A program made the translations under genes and the position numbers. The notes under the pieces are model-generated. The model was not told the DNA's origin. It saw only the letters and a list, made by a program, of their open reading frames with translations, and ran no database searches. 64,000 bases of DNA from the NCBI GenBank assembly GCA_030429605.1, contig JAUIEV010000002.1, positions 310,001 to 374,000 on the forward strand. Reading direction: 5' to 3'. This stretch comes from Chlamydiia bacterium. GTDB lineage: Bacteria; Chlamydiota; Chlamydiia; Chlamydiales; Simkaniaceae. Shown here one piece after another: positions 44,285 to 54,900 of this stretch; position 1 is the stretch's first letter; every line of letters starts with the position of its first letter.

Positions 44285-45763
44285 TTACTGAACCTGAATA
44301 ACTTGCTCTGAAACTACTTGTCCGGATCCATTGGTGACCTGAATAATATATGCACCTTGTGGCTTGTATCCTATCGAACGAAGTGTCAGTGCTCCTTCTG
44401 ATGCATTTGTTGTTGCTAAGAGGTTCGTACCGGTAACATCGTAGATATTGACAGTTCCACTCCCTCCCCCCATCCATGTAACATGCATTCCGTTTTTCAA
44501 ACTTACTACTATAGGTTGCACTACTGCTATTGGACTTTCAGCTCCAAACACAGCGGCAAACAACCTGTCATTTCCATCAGGCCAAACTGTGATTGCGAAG
44601 CCATTTGGTGTGTACGAAAACACCTCATAACTATAGACAGCACTTTCACCATTAATTTCAGTAGGCGGAGTCCACCCTTCCTCAGACACAGAGGTGCTGT
44701 AGAGATTGTCATCTCCAAATGCAAAGATGGCCAATCCTTCATTGCTCCCAAACGATGCATTGAAATTAACCACAAATGGAGAAAGCAACTCAACAGATCC
44801 GTTTATTGCCTCAAATGGTCCAACAAAACCGTCTTGAATCAGCGCTGCTTTTAACTCAGCTGTGTCATTATCAACAGTCGTAATGATCCCTTGACCATCA
44901 TTACTCAAACTCCCATAGGCAAAGTTTGTTGTAATATCTTCTCCTCCTTCATCCCATTCACCGCCCGTATACCATGCATACCTGAGGTTGTTTGAACCAC
45001 CATTTACTCCAACAATCAAAATATCACCCGTGTCATTAATAACATTTGATACGGGAAGGTCCCCTCCTTCCAAGTTATCGAAAGACACAGCATCTACAAA
45101 CGTACCGGAGACGTATCGCCGAACATATGTTCGCCCGCTATACGTCCAAACAATAGACCCATTTCCGCTTGCATTTAATGCAGCACTATATTCTGAAACG
45201 CTTCCAACATGTGCTCCAAATGTAGTTAAAATCCCCCAGGAAACCCCATCAAATACAGCACCATAGACTGTTGATAGATCTTCATCATCGTTTTCATCTG
45301 ACCACATGGCGACTGCAGTACCATTACTACTCACCCCAACTGCTGGACCAAAACTAGGAATGTCTTCCCCACTATAGAGGGCTGTTCTTGATTCGTTCCA
45401 ACCAACTGAAGGACTGTACCTTGAAGCATATATTATATTCCCTACTTTCCAAACAGCAATTACATTGCCTGAATCATCAATTCCAGCGCTTACCGTTTGA
45501 GCCCCTGTACTATCTTCAACAAGTAAATCTGTCTCAACCCAGCGAATACCATCCCAAATAGCTGTTCGTAAAACTGAGTTCACACCTTGTGAATCTACCC
45601 AAGCTGCAACTGCTCGCCCGGATCGACTCATGGAAACCATGTATTCATCAAGATCGTTCTGAGCAGAACCAATATGTACGACGTCTCCCCACTCAGCATC
45701 AAGTGAGCTGAAGCATAAAGTACATAAAAAAATAGATAAGAAAAAAATGCGAATACGCTTCAT
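44285..45763 (-). CDS. Secreted eight-repeat protein, propeller-like (paralogue 1 in transcription order)
   Basis: A 492-residue protein with signal peptide (MKRIRIFFLSIFLCTLCFSS), then LDAEWGDVVHIG and repeats such as VSMSRSGRAVAAWVDSQG followed by IWDGIRWVETDLL, and VGVSSNGTAVAMWSDEND. The C-terminal domain (GTVNIYDVTGTNLLATTN, GYKPQGAYIIQVTNGSGQ) resembles terminal beta domains of secreted repeat proteins. ATG 45763 is preferred over GTG 45769. It is the promoter-proximal gene of the array, transcribed divergently from uvrA. Confidence 0.8.
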   Translation of the reverse strand: MKRIRIFFLSIFLCTLCFSSLDAEWGDVVHIGSAQNDLDEYMVSMSRSGRAVAAWVDSQGVNSVLRTAIWDGIRWVETDLLVEDSTGAQTVSAGIDDSGNVIAVWKVGNIIYASRYSPSVGWNESRTALYSGEDIPSFGPAVGVSSNGTAVAMWSDENDDEDLSTVYGAVFDGVSWGILTTFGAHVGSVSEYSAALNASGNGSIVWTYSGRTYVRRYVSGTFVDAVSFDNLEGGDLPVSNVINDTGDILIVGVNGGSNNLRYAWYTGGEWDEGGEDITTNFAYGSLSNDGQGIITTVDNDTAELKAALIQDGFVGPFEAINGSVELLSPFVVNFNASFGSNEGLAIFAFGDDNLYSTSVSEEGWTPPTEINGESAVYSYEVFSYTPNGFAITVWPDGNDRLFAAVFGAESPIAVVQPIVVSLKNGMHVTWMGGGSGTVNIYDVTGTNLLATTNASEGALTLRSIGYKPQGAYIIQVTNGSGQVVSEQVIQVQ

Positions 45764-45927
45764 GTACACCCTTTGGTCTTGCTTGTTTCTTGTAGAGGGA
45801 TTCGAAAAAATTTTTGTACAATATCAAAAGGTTTTATTTGAACTAAACAATATTGACAACAAAAAAGACCTGTTATTGGTGCGAAAAAACATTGCTGTCA
45901 GTACAGAGAAGACGTATAGTATCTGAC

Positions 45928-48900
45928 ATGAAATCAGCGCAAAATATTATCATAAAAAATGCCCAAGAACACAACCTTAAGGGTGTTGACCTAACGCTTC
46001 AACCAGGTCAGCTCATTGTGTTTTCCGGCGTTTCAGGTTCTGGAAAAACGTCGCTTGCATTTGATACGATCTACGCAGAGGGTCAGCGAAGGTATGTTGA
46101 ATCACTCTCCAACTACGCTCGTCGCTATATTGGCTCGTTGCCTAAACCGAAAGCTGATCTCATAGAAGGGCTTTCTCCCACTGTTTCTATTGAGCAAAAA
46201 ACAATAGGAAAGAACCCTCGCTCGACGGTCGGAACAATCACCGGTGTGTACGATTACCTTCGTGTCATTTTTGCACGAGTAGGAACACCGCATTGTCCAG
46301 AAAGCGGTGAAGCAGTCTCCCCACAGAGTGAAGAAGCGATCAGAGATTCACTCCTCAACCTTAAAGAGGGCTCTAAACTCATTCTGCTCGCACCCTATCT
46401 GTCTGAAAAAAAAGGCTCTCTCCAAGATGAAATCGAAGAACTCACGCGAAAAGGATTTCTTCGCGTTCGTATTGATGGATCATTTGTTGATCTCTCAGAG
46501 GAAATTTCTGTAGACGAACATGTGACACACACGCTTGAAATCGTTATTGACCGAGTCGTTATACAAAAGGAAAACACAGCGCGCATCGCGGAAGCTATTT
46601 CAACTGGACTTTCTCTTGGAAAAGGGCTTCTTATTGCATGTAATCATGAAACAGAAGAAGAGGTCCTCTACTCTCAATTTGCGTATGCAAAAAAATCAGG
46701 AAAAAGCTACCCACCACTTGAGCCGCATGACTTTTCTTTCAACCATCCGTCAGGGATGTGCCCAGACTGTGAAGGACTTGGACTCACGCAAGAATTCGAT
46801 ATTGAAAAAATCATCAATGGAGACCTTTCAATTGCAGAAGGGTGCTGCTCAGTTGGTGGACAGTTTAATACAGTCAAATACAGCAACATTTACACTAACC
46901 TAGCCACACAATACAATTTTGATGTACATACGCCATGGAAAAAGCTGACAAAGAGAGCACAAAACGTTTTTCTCAATGGCGTCAGAAAAAAATATGTCAA
47001 AATGCTCTTCGTTCATCCGAAAACAGGGAAATCTTGGATCGAATATGTTCGATGGAATGGTGTTCTCCATGATGCAAAAAAACGGTACCTTGAAGCGACC
47101 AGTGATTCATACAAGAATAAAATGCGGGAACTCATGCATGAAGCCACCTGCTCATCATGCCACGGTTCACGCATTAAGCCGTACCCAGCCGCAACGAAAC
47201 TTTGCGGAAAAACAATAGCAGAAATAACTGCCCTATCTATTGATGAAGCCTCCCAATTTTTCTCGACTCTGACACTTACCAAAGATGAGCACCATATTGC
47301 CGGCGAACTTATCAAAGAAGTTATGACTCGCCTCGAATTCCTCCTGAATGTAGGACTCAACTACCTCACTCTAAACAGAGGTGCCCCGACACTTTCTGGC
47401 GGTGAAGCACAGAGAGTCCGCCTCGCATCACAAATTGGCTCCGGACTTGTTGGCACAACATACATCCTTGATGAGCCCTCCATTGGTCTCCACCCAAGAG
47501 ATAACACCAAACTAATTAAAACGCTTGTCGACCTTAAGGCAAAAGGGAATACAGTCATTGTCATAGAGCATGATGAAGAAACGCTCCACGCAGCTGACTA
47601 CATTGTAGACGTTGGCCCGTTTGCAGGCGTGCTCGGAGGTGAAATTGTTGCACAAGGGTCATTAGCAGATATCAAGAATACACCGGCCTCAATAACAGGT
47701 CAGTACCTTTCTGGAGCAAAAGAGCTTCCAATTCCTGAGACAAGACGACCCATTGATCCAAAGAAATGCTTGACCATCAAGGATGCTACCCACAACAACC
47801 TTAAACACCTGACAGCCCGCTTTCCACTTGGCGTATTAACGGTTGTTACCGGTATGTCAGGCTCGGGTAAGTCTTCTCTTATTTCAGACATTCTGCATCC
47901 CGCTCTTTCAAATGCATTGCATAGAGCATCCATGCCGGTCGGAAAATACGGATCGCTTGAGGGCCTCGAGCATGTTGATAAGGTGATTGCAATTGACCAA
48001 ACACCTATTGGTCGAACTCCACGCTCCAACCCTGCTACATACATCAAAGTGTTTGATGATATTCGAGATCTCTTTACTGAACTTCCGGAGTCAAAATCTC
48101 GTGGATATAAACCAGGTCGATTTAGCTTTAATGTCCTTGAAGGCTCGTGTCATACGTGTCGAGGCATGGGACAAATTAGAATCGACATGGATTTTCTCGA
48201 TGATGTCTTTGTTGAATGTCCTGTCTGCCTAGGGAAACGATTCGATCCGAAAACGCTTTCAATTCTCTACAAAGGGAAATCAATTCATGATGTCCTAGAA
48301 ATGTCGATTGAAGAAGCACGAACATTTTTCAGTCCAATTCCACACATCGCACAGAAATTAGAAGTCCTCCATCAAGTGGGCCTCGGCTACATTACACTTG
48401 GGCAGTCATCCACAACCTTATCGGGTGGAGAAGCACAAAGAATAAAGCTTGCAAAAGAGCTCATTCGACCATCAACAGGAAGCACAGTCTACCTGCTTGA
48501 CGAGCCTACAACAGGACTCCACTTTCACGATATTTCAAAACTCATTTTGATTCTGCAAGATCTCGTTGCACAGGGCAATTCAGTCATTGTCATTGAGCAT
48601 AATGTTGACCTCATTAAATGTGCTGACTGGATCATTGATCTCGGCCCTGAAGGCGGAAAAGGTGGCGGAGAAATAGTCGGCGAAGGAACACCAGAAACAA
48701 TTGCTCAAAAAAAGACCCCCACCGGTATCGCGCTCCGGCAAAAAGCAAGTGACATTCTCTCAATACTTGATCAGCAATCACCTCCTTTGACGACGATTGA
48801 GGTACACAATGCATCACAAAACACCCTAAAAAATGTCTCAACGTCGATTCCTCGAGGGAAAATCACCGTTTTCACAGGCCCCTCCGGTTCTGGGAAATCG

Positions 48901-51555
48901 TCGCTTGCATTCGACACAGTCTATGCCGAAGGACAGAGGAGATATACTGACTCACTCTCTCCGTATGCACGCCAGTTTATTAAGCAAATGCCAAAGCCAA
49001 AAGTTGGAGAGATTACAGGTCTCTCTCCCGCTATTGCGATTGAGCAAAAACACCACGCAGGAAATCCTAGATCAACTGTTGGTACGATCACTGAAATATA
49101 TGACTTTCTCCGCATTCTTTTCACACACGTCGGAATACCCCATTGCCCAGAAACTGGTGAAGTTATTCAATCAATTACGAAAGAGTATGTCGTCGCGCAT
49201 TTGATGAAACTCAAAGAGCGTACGAAATTGCATATCTTAGCACCCGTTGAAGGATCACTAACAGAGGAACGAGAAAGACTGCAAAAGCTAGGATATCTAC
49301 GAATCCGCCTCAATAAAACGTACTACGAACTTGATGAAGAAATCCCCTACGACAGAAAGAAAAAAAATGAACTCTTTCTTGTCATAGACAGACTCGTCAT
49401 TCGGGATGGGTGCGAAAAAAGACTCTATGAAGCAATAGACCAAGCACAGCTCTTTACCCAAAAACCATTCACCGTGGCGCTTGAAAATGAAGACCTCCTT
49501 TTCAATTTAGCATTTGCCGTAGAAAGTACAGGAAAGACATATTCCCCCATCACTCCTCAAACCTTCTCTTTTAATGCCGAAGAAGGGATGTGCCCAAGTT
49601 GTCAAGGACTCGGCTTCGAATATGGAGCAGATCTTTTAGGCAACGATGAAATTATGAAAATCACGCCCCTCTCTTTGGCTGATAAGCTGTGGAAAGAGCG
49701 TGGGACACACGAGGCGTTTGATCTTTTTGAAGCACTGCTCGAGCAAGAAGGAATAGACCCTGATCTACCACTCTACAAACAACCGCCAAAAGACTTAAAA
49801 ATGCTCTTAAGCGGGAAAACAACTATTGAGTGGAATGGGCTGACAGTCACTTGGCAAGGGATTAACACCGTTTTTTCTCGAATCGGCAAAGCCGGCAAAG
49901 GCCAACTCAGAAGCATGGTCATTCCTCATCTTACTCAGTCAATGTGCATGACCTGTGAAGGGACCAGGTTAAAACCGCTTGCTCGACACGTGACAATAGA
50001 GAACCTTTCCATTGCAGACCTCTGCAACCTCCCTCTTGAAGAAACGCTTACTTTCATTCAGCGGCTAGAAATACCAGACATTCTCTCTGAAACAACTGAG
50101 CAGCTTATTCACAGGCTTGAGTTTTTATGTGCAATTGGACTTGAATATCTTTCGCTTGATAGAACAGCGCCAACACTCTCTGGCGGAGAAGCACAAAGGA
50201 TTCACCTCGCACGTCAGATCGGAAGCAAGTTAACTGGGTGTTTGTATGTACTCGATGAACCAACCATCGGGCTGCATCCATACAATAATGAACGACTCAA
50301 TGCTTCTTTAAAGCAACTTGCGGCACTAGATAACACACTCCTTCTTGTGGAACACGATCCATTGACGATTCAAATCGCTGATAAAATCGTCGACTTCGGT
50401 CCACACGCTGGTGCATACGGTGGAGAGATCGTTGCGTCCGGGACGTACGAAGAACTCACACAAAATCCTGCCTCAAGAACAGGACAGTATTTATCCGGAT
50501 CATTACAGGTACCTATTCCATCTACAAGACGAAAGGAAGAACACGTTGTCACAATTGAAGGTGCCTCGCTTCATAACCTACAAAATATCTCTCTGGAAAT
50601 TCCGAAAAGGATTTTGACTGTCGTAACAGGTGTTTCAGGCTCGGGCAAATCAACCCTTATTCATAATATTCTTCTTCCGGCGATAAAGCGTGCGCTGATA
50701 ACGAAGCCAAAAAAAGATAGTATCGAGTATATGACAGCAAAAGTATCTGGTCTTGAATCTTTTGATAAAATCATTTCGCTTGATCAAAACCCAATTGGAC
50801 ATACAAGCAGAGCAGATATAAATACCTACACAGATATCCAAGGCCCATTGCGAAGCATTTTTTCGGAACTACCGGAAGCAAAAATACGTGGACTACAGCC
50901 AAAACACTTCAGCTATAACCACCTTAAAGGGATGTGTCGATCATGCTGGGGATTAGGCTACAAAAAGATACGCCTCCAATTTATGCCACCTGTTCGTGTT
51001 ACGTGTGATGCATGCCATGGTGACCGGTTAAATCCTGTCAGTGCTGCTGTTACCTACAAAGGGAAAAATATTGCCAACATTTTGGACTTATCAGTTGAAG
51101 ATGCAAAAGCATTTCTCCCTCCCCACATGAAACTCACCAAAATTTTTGACACACTAGAGTCTGTTGGACTTGGATATCTAAAGCTTGGGCAAGAAATTCA
51201 ATCACTCTCTGGAGGAGAAGCTCAAAGACTTCGACTAACAAAGGAGTTGAGCAAACGGTCGACAGGAAAGACGCTGTACCTTTTCGATGAGCCAACCATT
51301 GGACTACATCCTGATGATACTCGCAAACTCATTCAGATTTTTCACAGGCTCGTTGAAAAAGGGAACACAGTTATTATTATTGAACATAACCTCGATATAC
51401 TCACCAACGCGGATCATATCATTGATTTAGGTCCCGGAGCGGGGGCAAATGGAGGAACAATTGTTGCGACAGGAACTCCAGAGGAAATTGCACAACACCC
51501 AGTTTCAAAAACTGGACCATATCTTAAAAAAGCGCTAGAAATGTATAGAAAGTAA
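45928..51555 (+). CDS. uvrA: UvrA, two fused copies (excinuclease ABC subunit A)
   Basis: The DNA-damage sensor of nucleotide excision repair, here 1875 residues, twice the usual length. Each half holds two ABC modules. Walker A motifs are GVSGSGKTSLAFDT (~34), GMSGSGKSSLI (~641), GPSGSGKSSLAFDT (~984) and GVSGSGKSTLI (~1567). Signature motifs LSGGEAQR occur at about 488, 831, 1416 and 1760. Paired CxxC zinc motifs are present in both halves (CPDCEGLG, CHTCRGMG, CPSCQGLG, CRSCWGLG). The junction is near residue 950. A fused double UvrA is a known chlamydial trait. ATG 45928 gives the standard N-terminus; an upstream TTG at 45853 is unlikely. Confidence 0.97.
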   Translation: MKSAQNIIIKNAQEHNLKGVDLTLQPGQLIVFSGVSGSGKTSLAFDTIYAEGQRRYVESLSNYARRYIGSLPKPKADLIEGLSPTVSIEQKTIGKNPRSTVGTITGVYDYLRVIFARVGTPHCPESGEAVSPQSEEAIRDSLLNLKEGSKLILLAPYLSEKKGSLQDEIEELTRKGFLRVRIDGSFVDLSEEISVDEHVTHTLEIVIDRVVIQKENTARIAEAISTGLSLGKGLLIACNHETEEEVLYSQFAYAKKSGKSYPPLEPHDFSFNHPSGMCPDCEGLGLTQEFDIEKIINGDLSIAEGCCSVGGQFNTVKYSNIYTNLATQYNFDVHTPWKKLTKRAQNVFLNGVRKKYVKMLFVHPKTGKSWIEYVRWNGVLHDAKKRYLEATSDSYKNKMRELMHEATCSSCHGSRIKPYPAATKLCGKTIAEITALSIDEASQFFSTLTLTKDEHHIAGELIKEVMTRLEFLLNVGLNYLTLNRGAPTLSGGEAQRVRLASQIGSGLVGTTYILDEPSIGLHPRDNTKLIKTLVDLKAKGNTVIVIEHDEETLHAADYIVDVGPFAGVLGGEIVAQGSLADIKNTPASITGQYLSGAKELPIPETRRPIDPKKCLTIKDATHNNLKHLTARFPLGVLTVVTGMSGSGKSSLISDILHPALSNALHRASMPVGKYGSLEGLEHVDKVIAIDQTPIGRTPRSNPATYIKVFDDIRDLFTELPESKSRGYKPGRFSFNVLEGSCHTCRGMGQIRIDMDFLDDVFVECPVCLGKRFDPKTLSILYKGKSIHDVLEMSIEEARTFFSPIPHIAQKLEVLHQVGLGYITLGQSSTTLSGGEAQRIKLAKELIRPSTGSTVYLLDEPTTGLHFHDISKLILILQDLVAQGNSVIVIEHNVDLIKCADWIIDLGPEGGKGGGEIVGEGTPETIAQKKTPTGIALRQKASDILSILDQQSPPLTTIEVHNASQNTLKNVSTSIPRGKITVFTGPSGSGKSSLAFDTVYAEGQRRYTDSLSPYARQFIKQMPKPKVGEITGLSPAIAIEQKHHAGNPRSTVGTITEIYDFLRILFTHVGIPHCPETGEVIQSITKEYVVAHLMKLKERTKLHILAPVEGSLTEERERLQKLGYLRIRLNKTYYELDEEIPYDRKKKNELFLVIDRLVIRDGCEKRLYEAIDQAQLFTQKPFTVALENEDLLFNLAFAVESTGKTYSPITPQTFSFNAEEGMCPSCQGLGFEYGADLLGNDEIMKITPLSLADKLWKERGTHEAFDLFEALLEQEGIDPDLPLYKQPPKDLKMLLSGKTTIEWNGLTVTWQGINTVFSRIGKAGKGQLRSMVIPHLTQSMCMTCEGTRLKPLARHVTIENLSIADLCNLPLEETLTFIQRLEIPDILSETTEQLIHRLEFLCAIGLEYLSLDRTAPTLSGGEAQRIHLARQIGSKLTGCLYVLDEPTIGLHPYNNERLNASLKQLAALDNTLLLVEHDPLTIQIADKIVDFGPHAGAYGGEIVASGTYEELTQNPASRTGQYLSGSLQVPIPSTRRKEEHVVTIEGASLHNLQNISLEIPKRILTVVTGVSGSGKSTLIHNILLPAIKRALITKPKKDSIEYMTAKVSGLESFDKIISLDQNPIGHTSRADINTYTDIQGPLRSIFSELPEAKIRGLQPKHFSYNHLKGMCRSCWGLGYKKIRLQFMPPVRVTCDACHGDRLNPVSAAVTYKGKNIANILDLSVEDAKAFLPPHMKLTKIFDTLESVGLGYLKLGQEIQSLSGGEAQRLRLTKELSKRSTGKTLYLFDEPTIGLHPDDTRKLIQIFHRLVEKGNTVIIIEHNLDILTNADHIIDLGPGAGANGGTIVATGTPEEIAQHPVSKTGPYLKKALEMYRK

Positions 51556-51564
51556 AAAAAGAAA

Positions 51565-51659
51565 GCCGGAGAAATCAAAAGGCATACAGCGTGTCCTTAA
51601 GGCTGCTATCTTCCGATCCTGACCTGGTTCGGAGCGCGGCATTCCTTCTGCTCCCCGGC
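51565..51659 (-). ncRNA. ffs: Signal recognition particle RNA, small bacterial type (4.5S)
   Basis: Read on the reverse strand, this region contains the universally conserved SRP RNA tip: GAACCAGGTCAGG, ATCGGAAGATAGCAGCC and the closing AAGG, matching the GGUCAGG/GGAA tetraloop/AGCAGCC pattern. The ends GCCGGGGA and TCTCCGGC pair to close a ~95-base rod, and a T-run follows (A-run 51554-51560), giving a terminator. The gene converges with uvrA, only nine bases beyond its stop. It binds Ffh to target membrane proteins. The ends are estimated from pairing and the promoter. Confidence 0.93.
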
Positions 51660-51667
51660 AAAATAAA

Positions 51668-51696
51668 GTGTACCATGTCTTTTTCTTTGCATCAAG
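51668..51696 (-). promoter_or_regulatory. Promoter of the SRP RNA gene
   Basis: On the reverse strand TTGATG (complement of 51691-51696), a 17-base spacer and TACACT (complement of 51668-51673) lie eight to nine bases before the predicted RNA 5' end, an ideal distance. The rest of the ~300-base gap to 51958 shows no gene. Confidence 0.8.
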
Positions 51697-51882
51697 AACT
51701 TCTCTTCCGCTCAAAAAAACACATAAACATTTTTTTACACAAAGAATGTGTAAAGGAAATATTTACCATTCGCAAAAAAGAGGATGAAAAGAGTACACTC
51801 TTCCACCTTATTCAATAAAATTTGAATAGACACTGATACATAATACTATTTTTTTAAACAGCTTATATAAAGCTCCTCTTTA

Positions 51883-51911
51883 TTCATTTATAAGAAAAAA
51901 AATGGTATACT
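51883..51911 (+). promoter_or_regulatory. Possible promoter of the 2091-residue orphan
   Basis: A clear -10 TATACT lies at 51906-51911, 46 bases before the ATG at 51958. The -35 candidate 17 bases upstream (TTCATT) is weak. The flanking sequence is very AT-rich. The -10 is the same hexamer as that before the 1046-residue orphan. Confidence 0.4.
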
Positions 51912-51957
51912 ATATGTTATCTAAAACATTTATTTTGATGAGTACAAGGTAGAGGAA

Positions 51958-54900
51958 ATGGCAGTTAGATCTGACGCATACTACGAGAGTGCAGCGAGAA
52001 GACTTCGACAACCTGGATTTACCAGCGAGGACTGGGGGCTTGGAGGTGCTGCAAATATAGCAGCCGGAACCGCTTCCGGCATCGGTTTTGTCGCGCATAG
52101 AGGCTTAGAAGAGTTTGGCCGCTTGCTTGGATCTCCTCTCAGGGGCTTTGCTGAGGGCACACTGACCGGCGCACTCACAAATATCCTCCGACTCGCTCGA
52201 ACTGACCTCCATCCAACACTCGCAGAAATTGGCGCCTCATTTTCTGTCCTTTCCCCTCTTGACGGCGGTGTACCAAGACCAAATGCCCCTTATGGCGAAC
52301 TCCTTCGCCTCTCAAATGCACTCAAAGAGCTTTTGCGATCTGAGGTTGGCGAGAGTGAAGCAATCATAGCTCCAATACCCGATGAACATCGAGCATCACT
52401 CCAAGAATTCGTGGATTTTGTTGATGGGATTCCTGCAGAAACACCAGCCGAAGATGCCGTTTCTCTCGAGGGACGAGCAGAACTCCTTCGCTCCACCCTT
52501 TCAACGCTTCATTTTGTCTTCTCTAATAATGTACCAAAACTCATTCAAGCAAAAGAATTTTTACAAACAATCCTTGAGGACATTCTTCGAAAGGCAAATG
52601 GAGATTGTCTTCGAGCAAAAACACTCATTGAAGCTGCGCTTCGAACACGCACTCTTTCTGCAGATGATAAAGAAACGCTTCTTCGTCACCTTACTTTTAT
52701 CACTGAACACCCTGCCTTATTTGGTGGCACAACCCACACAACTGAAGAGGTTGTCGCGCTTAAAGCTTCTTTAGAAGCTGATGAACCACTCGACTTCGAC
52801 AGACTTGATGTTGTTCGCAATCAAATAGATGACGCCCTTCAGGTTCAGTCTGGTGAACTAGAGAGAGCAGCGCTCCTTCTCAGAGCCCGTATTTTTGATC
52901 CAGAATCAGGCATTCTTAAAGAAGCAACAGACGCCTTACTCGGACCGCGCGGTGTTGTATCACGAACTGTTGATGATGCTCCTCCATCCTTGAGATCAAG
53001 CTGTGATGCATTGATTCCACTCCTAAGAAACCCTGTCCCTCAAAAACACCTTGCTCGCGGGTATTTTTCAGCGCTTGAATACTATTTTAATGCCCACAAA
53101 GAAGCTTTTTTAGGACGCGCTCTTGAAACAGATGAAAAAACACATGTCAGAGAGATGTTTCGCGTTACCGGAAAACGAGTCCTTTCAGGAGAGTTCCGGT
53201 CAGAAGATTTTCGTGCACTTAAAGAAATTTTAGCACCTATGGTAGACGCCATCAGAGCCGATGCTGCGCTTCCAGCAAGCATAGATAGAGCTCGATTTAT
53301 AGCACACATTCAGGTTGTTTTAGCCGTTGATGAAGGTGAAGCTGAATCCTTTGAGATTTCTGATGCTGCAGGTGTTTCACTTCGAAACCTTGCCCAGTAC
53401 ATGACTGTGTGTAAATCCAAAAATCTCCTCACACCTCAGGTCGTTGATGGACTAAGAGCTCTTGAAGTGCTCGGTTCAAGTGAAAACGTCGTGCACCTCA
53501 CGCATGTCGAAAAGAGCTTGTGCATTCGTCTTCACGACGCACTCCATACAGCGGTCATTGAGCGTGCTGGTGCTGCCTATGGATTGTTCCATAATCTAAA
53601 AAGAGATCTTTTGAATCCAGAGCATGGAGTCCTTCCACAATTCATTGACGAATATTTCAGAGATGTCGGCGCTGATGCAACTCGTGTAATGCACGAACTT
53701 TCTCTTCTTGAAGGAACGCATGTGCATCTTGATAGAGTTCGGCAAGCGCTTCATCATGTTGAAGACCTACAACTCCGCTTTGAAACGTTGCTTCATAGAC
53801 CACAAACAGCTCAAGAACGTGCAGATATTGTAACTATTTCTGAGATACTGAGAGCAACTCTCGATGTGGGCAACGCATCTGTTCTTGAAGGACGAATGAG
53901 AGCTTTCTCTACTGCAAGAGGACGTCTTGCTTCAGCTTTTGAACAAGAGCAAGGTATAGTTCAACGACACGTTGTAGGACTTGTCCACCAAGTGGAAGGA
54001 ATGGTTGATAATCTGACTGGAAGAATTGATCGAATGACGCACACTCTTCCCCAGGACCATCTCCTGTTCCAACTTCGCAGCGGTATGAGAGCTCTACGAG
54101 AAAGCCTCCATTCAGACCTTGAAGAGACATTCGCAACAGATAAAGAAGAACTTACTCGAGTTGTAGAAACACTTATCCGAAATACCTCTTCAAATACGGA
54201 TAAAGAACGAGTTCTTGGAAGACCACATACAGAGACAGCGCTCTTCTCTTCTTCTCTACGCCGCCTTTCATCTGCTCTCCCAGGCATACGTTTCCCCGAA
54301 AGTCCAGAAGAAAAAAGAGACCTTCTGTCATACATTGACCTAATACTCTCTCAAACCCAGGAAACCATCGAAAGCCACAGGCACTACAGTGACCTCCAAC
54401 GAGGTGTAGATGGTCTGACAGGAACTGCACTGAGAGCCGTTGATGATGCAAGTGCTGTATTTGAGCGTCGTATTCGCGGTGTTGTAGGAGGCGGGCTTCC
54501 CTCCTTTGGAACTGGAGCCGCAGCTCCTCGTCCACCTGCAGCACGCCCGGCGAGAGCGAGTGATGCAGCTGCTGCCGGAGCACGTGACGCTGCTGCAGAA
54601 GCGCCACCTCTTGAAGCGGGCTCACTAGGAACGCTCTGTGGTGGCCTCTTTAGTGGAGCAATGCACTACCTTCATAGTGCAGCAGAAGCAGTAGGTACAT
54701 TTAGCCTCGGTTCTTTTGCCGGATTTGTTAACCACCACCTCAGAACAACAGTAACAGACTACGTACAAGAGTACAGAGATCTTGACCAAACACATCGTGA
54801 AGAAATCTTGGGCGTTATTGCGACATGTGCGGAGCGACTTGAAGCAGCTCAAGAAGAAGGAATTCCTGCATATTTACAAGCAATGCAAGATGCGGCAGCA

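Noticed and set aside
45853-45927. 25-residue N-terminal extension of UvrA from TTG 45853, containing Cys-Tyr-Trp-Cys
   Set aside because: UvrA normally starts at the sequence found at 45928 and the extension has no ribosome-binding site; the CxxC is probably chance.
51591-51818. 75-codon forward ORF after uvrA
   Set aside because: It overlaps the SRP RNA gene and its promoter, has no ribosome-binding site and shows no protein-like pattern.
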